A stretch of DNA of 64,000 nucleotides, taken from Chitinophaga sp. YR573 (GTDB lineage Bacteria; Bacteroidota; Bacteroidia; Chitinophagales; Chitinophagaceae). Below the pieces are notes generated by a model, which did no database searches, had not been told where the DNA came from, and worked only from the letters and a program-made list of their open reading frames with translations. Both the position numbers and the translations under genes were made by a program. Positions 61,697 to 64,000 of the stretch are shown one piece after another. The stretch spans positions 1,426,001 to 1,490,000 of the forward strand of contig NZ_FOJF01000003.1 of NCBI RefSeq assembly GCF_900110995.1. The letters run 5' to 3'. Positions within the stretch are counted from its first letter, which is position 1. Every line of letters begins with the position of its first letter.

Positions 61697-63319
61697 ATGC
61701 AGGAAATAACACACATCTCCCTGGATACTGATATGGACCTGGTACTGGTTCATAAACGCACCATGAAACTGGGTGAACTTGCAGGGCTTTCTCTTGCATT
61801 ACAAACTACTTTTGCAACAGCGGTTTCTGAAGTAGCCCGCAACGTTATTGAGTATGGTCACGACGCCAGCCTGATGTTAGGCATCATGGCAGACCTGAAA
61901 GAACCGGATAAATTCCTGGTAGCTACAATAAAAGATCATAATAATAACCTTACAGACCGTATCAATGGAGGTCTTGTCTACGCCAGAAAACTAGTAGACA
62001 AATTCTCTATGATAAGTACAGAAGCTGGTGTTGAGATCATTCTCCATTTTAAAATACCGGGATCACAAAAAATTATTTCCAGCAGGATAGAACAATGGAT
62101 CATCAGCTTCAATTTAGAACCACCAGTTTCTCCTTATGATGAGATAAAACGTAAGAATAAACAATTACAGGAACTGGCAGAGAAATTAAAAGAAAGTGAA
62201 ACGCAGTATAAGGAACTGACGAACTCTCTGCCCATGATCATTTTCTCCATGCGTGAAGACGGAGAGTTGTTATATGCAAACAGCTGGCTGGAAGAATTTA
62301 CAGGGGAAACACTATTACAACTAAACGTAAATAAATGGGCCAACGTGATGACACCGGAAGATCTTGCTGCAAGGTGGGAACAATGGTATCACCATGTAGC
62401 AGAGAATAAACCTCTCACACAGGAAATACGTTTAAAGAATGTATTGACAAATGAATATACCTGGCATCAGTTATCTGCTTTCCCTCTCTCCGATGAGAAT
62501 GGAAAAACCCTGTACTGGACAGGGTTTATTGTAGATATCCACGCCCGTAAAGTGATGGAGCAAACCCTGAAAGATAACAGGGAATTACAGGAGATAAAGG
62601 TGCAGATGGAAGAAAAAGTGAGGGAATTAAAACGCAGTAACCTGGAGCTGGAACAGTTTGCGTATGCGGCTTCACATGATCTGCAGGAGCCATTGAGAAA
62701 GATCGTTTTTTACAGTGATTATCTCTATAAAAATTACTCTGCACTGATTGATGAACGCGGACAGCTGTATTTCAATAATATGATGGGCGCCAGTCAGCGT
62801 ATGATACAACTGATCCATGATCTGCTTAACTTTTCCAGGATATACCGCGATAATCTTTACCTGGAAAAAACAGACCTGAATGTGATTGCGGCAGAAGCAG
62901 TGAACGATCTGGAAATAGGTATTAATGCGAAACAGGCTGTGATAGAAATCGCACATCTTCCCGTGATGTTCATCTATCCTATCCAGATACGCCAGTTGTT
63001 TCAGAACCTCTTATCCAATGCAATAAAGTTCTCAGATGAAGAGCGTATACCACATATTAAAATATATGCACTGAACGGTGGGAAAGAGATACAATTGATT
63101 TTTGAAGATAACGGGGTAGGCTTTCAAGAAAAACACCTGGATAAGATGTTCAGTCTTTTCCAGCGTTTACATTCCAGGGAGAAATATGAAGGCACGGGTA
63201 TCGGGCTGGCCATGTGTAAAAAAATAGCAGATCTCCATAACGGAACAATTACTGCTACAAGCGAACCAGGAACCGGAGCCAGATTTATAGTAACACTTCC
63301 AAAAGAAGTAGTCGTATAA
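61697..63319 (+). CDS. switch-kinase-like/PAS/histidine kinase fusion
   Basis: 540 residues, soluble. The N-terminal GHKL-like domain (1-140) keeps the N-box ('AVSEVARNVIEYGHDASLML') but has 'KDHNNNLTD' where a DxGPG motif is expected, so ATP binding there is doubtful. A PAS domain follows (about 165-290, 'LPMIIFSMREDGELLYAN'), then HisKA with His327 in 'AASHDLQEPLRK' and an HATPase domain (about 430-540, 'NLLSNAIKFSD', 'FEDNGVGF', 'GTGIGLAMCKKI'). It links the stressosome module to a phosphorelay. It lies 5 bases after the previous stop. Confidence 0.9.
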   Translation: MQEITHISLDTDMDLVLVHKRTMKLGELAGLSLALQTTFATAVSEVARNVIEYGHDASLMLGIMADLKEPDKFLVATIKDHNNNLTDRINGGLVYARKLVDKFSMISTEAGVEIILHFKIPGSQKIISSRIEQWIISFNLEPPVSPYDEIKRKNKQLQELAEKLKESETQYKELTNSLPMIIFSMREDGELLYANSWLEEFTGETLLQLNVNKWANVMTPEDLAARWEQWYHHVAENKPLTQEIRLKNVLTNEYTWHQLSAFPLSDENGKTLYWTGFIVDIHARKVMEQTLKDNRELQEIKVQMEEKVRELKRSNLELEQFAYAASHDLQEPLRKIVFYSDYLYKNYSALIDERGQLYFNNMMGASQRMIQLIHDLLNFSRIYRDNLYLEKTDLNVIAAEAVNDLEIGINAKQAVIEIAHLPVMFIYPIQIRQLFQNLLSNAIKFSDEERIPHIKIYALNGGKEIQLIFEDNGVGFQEKHLDKMFSLFQRLHSREKYEGTGIGLAMCKKIADLHNGTITATSEPGTGARFIVTLPKEVVV

Positions 63320-63337
63320 TTATAATATTTATCAGAT

Positions 63338-63790
63338 ATGGAAAAGGTAGTGAAGATATTATTGGCTGATGATGATCTGGAAGATCGTTATATCATGCAG
63401 GATGCATTTAGCGCTATCAACTTAGCACATGTTCCCTTTTTAGTGGAAGATGGTGAAAAAGTGCTGGAATACCTGGCCCAAATGCATAGTGATGAGGGAA
63501 TATTACCTTCGCTGGTAGTACTGGACCTGAATATGCCCCGCTTAAGCGGTACACAAACTTTAAGAGAATTAAAGAACATTGAACATTATAAAGATATCCC
63601 GGTGATTATCTTTTCATCATCTCTGAATGTAATAGAAATGCATGAATGCAGACAACTGGGCGCCCTTTCATACATGGTAAAACCATTTACTTATGAAGAA
63701 TACCTGTTATCCGCACAGCACTTCTATGATTTCTGTTTATCAAAGCATTCATTCCCTGAATTTAACAGCCTGATAAATAATTTTAAATAG
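63338..63790 (+). CDS. single-domain response regulator (Rcp1-type)
   Basis: 150 residues, one receiver domain. Acidic pocket 'LADDDLED' and phospho-acceptor Asp63 in 'LVVLDLNMPRLSG', conserved Thr/Ser-Lys pattern 'VIIFSSS' and 'MVKPFTYEEY'. No DNA-binding domain. It lies 18 bases after the histidine kinase gene and is its probable partner; it could pass phosphate on or act by protein contact. Its stop overlaps the stop region of the convergent tilS by 8 bases. Confidence 0.93.
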   Translation: MEKVVKILLADDDLEDRYIMQDAFSAINLAHVPFLVEDGEKVLEYLAQMHSDEGILPSLVVLDLNMPRLSGTQTLRELKNIEHYKDIPVIIFSSSLNVIEMHECRQLGALSYMVKPFTYEEYLLSAQHFYDFCLSKHSFPEFNSLINNFK

Positions 63791-64000
63791 CGCTCCATTC
63801 CAGCAGTAACATATCCTTTGTAGACTCAGTAATCCTAAAACGGTCATCGATACGCATTCCTACTACCCACACTATCCGTTTGCCGGATTCAAGTACCCAC
63901 ATCTTTTCCTTCTGTAATAAAGATAGTTTCTGATCTATAAAGAACCTGCTCACCTTTTTCTTTTTACGCATTCCCAACGGATAGAAATAGTCTCCCTGTT
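63783..64000 (-). CDS. tilS: tRNA(Ile)-lysidine synthetase, C-terminal part (partial)
   Basis: The frame enters from the window edge and ends here. It reads 'GDYFYPLGMRKKKKVSRFFIDQKLS', typical of the C-terminal substrate-binding domain of TilS, then 'KEKMWVLESGKRIVWVVGMRIDDRFRIT'. The catalytic N-terminal domain with the PP-loop lies outside. TilS converts the wobble C of tRNA-Ile(CAU) to lysidine. Convergent with the response regulator gene with an 8-base overlap. Confidence 0.85.
   Translation of the reverse strand, partial: QGDYFYPLGMRKKKKVSRFFIDQKLSLLQKEKMWVLESGKRIVWVVGMRIDDRFRITESTKDMLLLEWSAI

Noticed and set aside
59031..63790. A nearby sigma-B-type output gene
   Set aside because: No sigma or anti-sigma factor frame was found between 57 and 64 kb; the downstream gene is tilS.

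Overview
The window looks like a chromosomal segment of a glycan-degrading Bacteroidota, most likely a Chitinophaga-like member of the Chitinophagaceae. The evidence is a SusC/SusD polysaccharide utilization locus, a hybrid two-component sensor, type IX secretion sorting domains of both the 'YPNPA' and the 'FSPNGDG' kind, a DUF6266 protein, moderate-to-low GC with AT-rich spacers, and several promoters of the Bacteroidota type (TTTG, 19-20 nt, TAnnTTTG). This is read from family recognition only; no database search was possible.

Layout. 1-5.6 kb: a cut-off alpha/beta hydrolase, an AraC regulator divergent from a quinone-oxidoreductase-like enzyme, a WG-repeat protein between two near-identical terminators, and a glycolipid-binding-like protein. 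5.7-19.4 kb: a beta-mannan locus. On the minus strand, SusC, SusD, a TIG-domain surface lipoprotein, a GH26 mannanase and a GH130 mannosylglucose phosphorylase form an apparent operon. An AraC regulator and a hybrid two-component regulator lie divergently on the plus strand. 19.4-27.4 kb: an accessory stretch with a truncated BACON lipoprotein, a repeat array in front of a DUF6266 gene, a class 3 lipase, a DraRnl-like RNA ligase behind a tiny ORF and terminator, an XRE regulator divergent from a SymE-like gene cluster, and a NUMOD protein with a decayed HNH core. 27.7-38.6 kb: a polysaccharide deacetylase, small secreted/membrane proteins, then a second carbohydrate island (double GH43 fusion, GH94-like enzyme, GH29 fucosidase, DUF3472 protein). 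A suspicious junction joins an AraC gene and the GH94-like gene, both without normal 5' ends. 38.8-42.5 kb: AraC, DJ-1/PfpI, short-chain dehydrogenase and hydrolase genes in one direction. 42.5-55.3 kb: a 1812-residue T9SS-exported TIG/FG-GAP protein, an ion channel gene flanked by inverted repeats, a LytS/LytR-type pair, and two further T9SS cargo proteins. 55.5-59 kb: an RluA-type pseudouridine synthase, two tRNA-Arg(ACG) genes with their own promoters and terminators, RlmH and a rhomboid protease. 59-63.8 kb: a stressosome-like module (RsbR, RsbS, RsbT, an RsbT-RsbX fusion, a switch-kinase-like/PAS/histidine kinase fusion and a response regulator), followed by the convergent 3' end of tilS.

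How the genes fit together. The mannan locus would bind and import manno-oligosaccharides, cut them with GH26 and phosphorolyse mannosyl-glucose with GH130. The mannobiose 2-epimerase normally needed for that route is not in the window. The stressosome-like module would integrate STAS-domain partner switching with a histidine-kinase/receiver output; no sigma factor gene accompanies it. The observations most worth checking are the 33.97 kb junction, the inverted-repeat-flanked channel gene, the tiny ORF/terminator leader before the RNA ligase, the XRE/SymE-like module, and the double ATPase-phosphatase architecture of the Rsb module.
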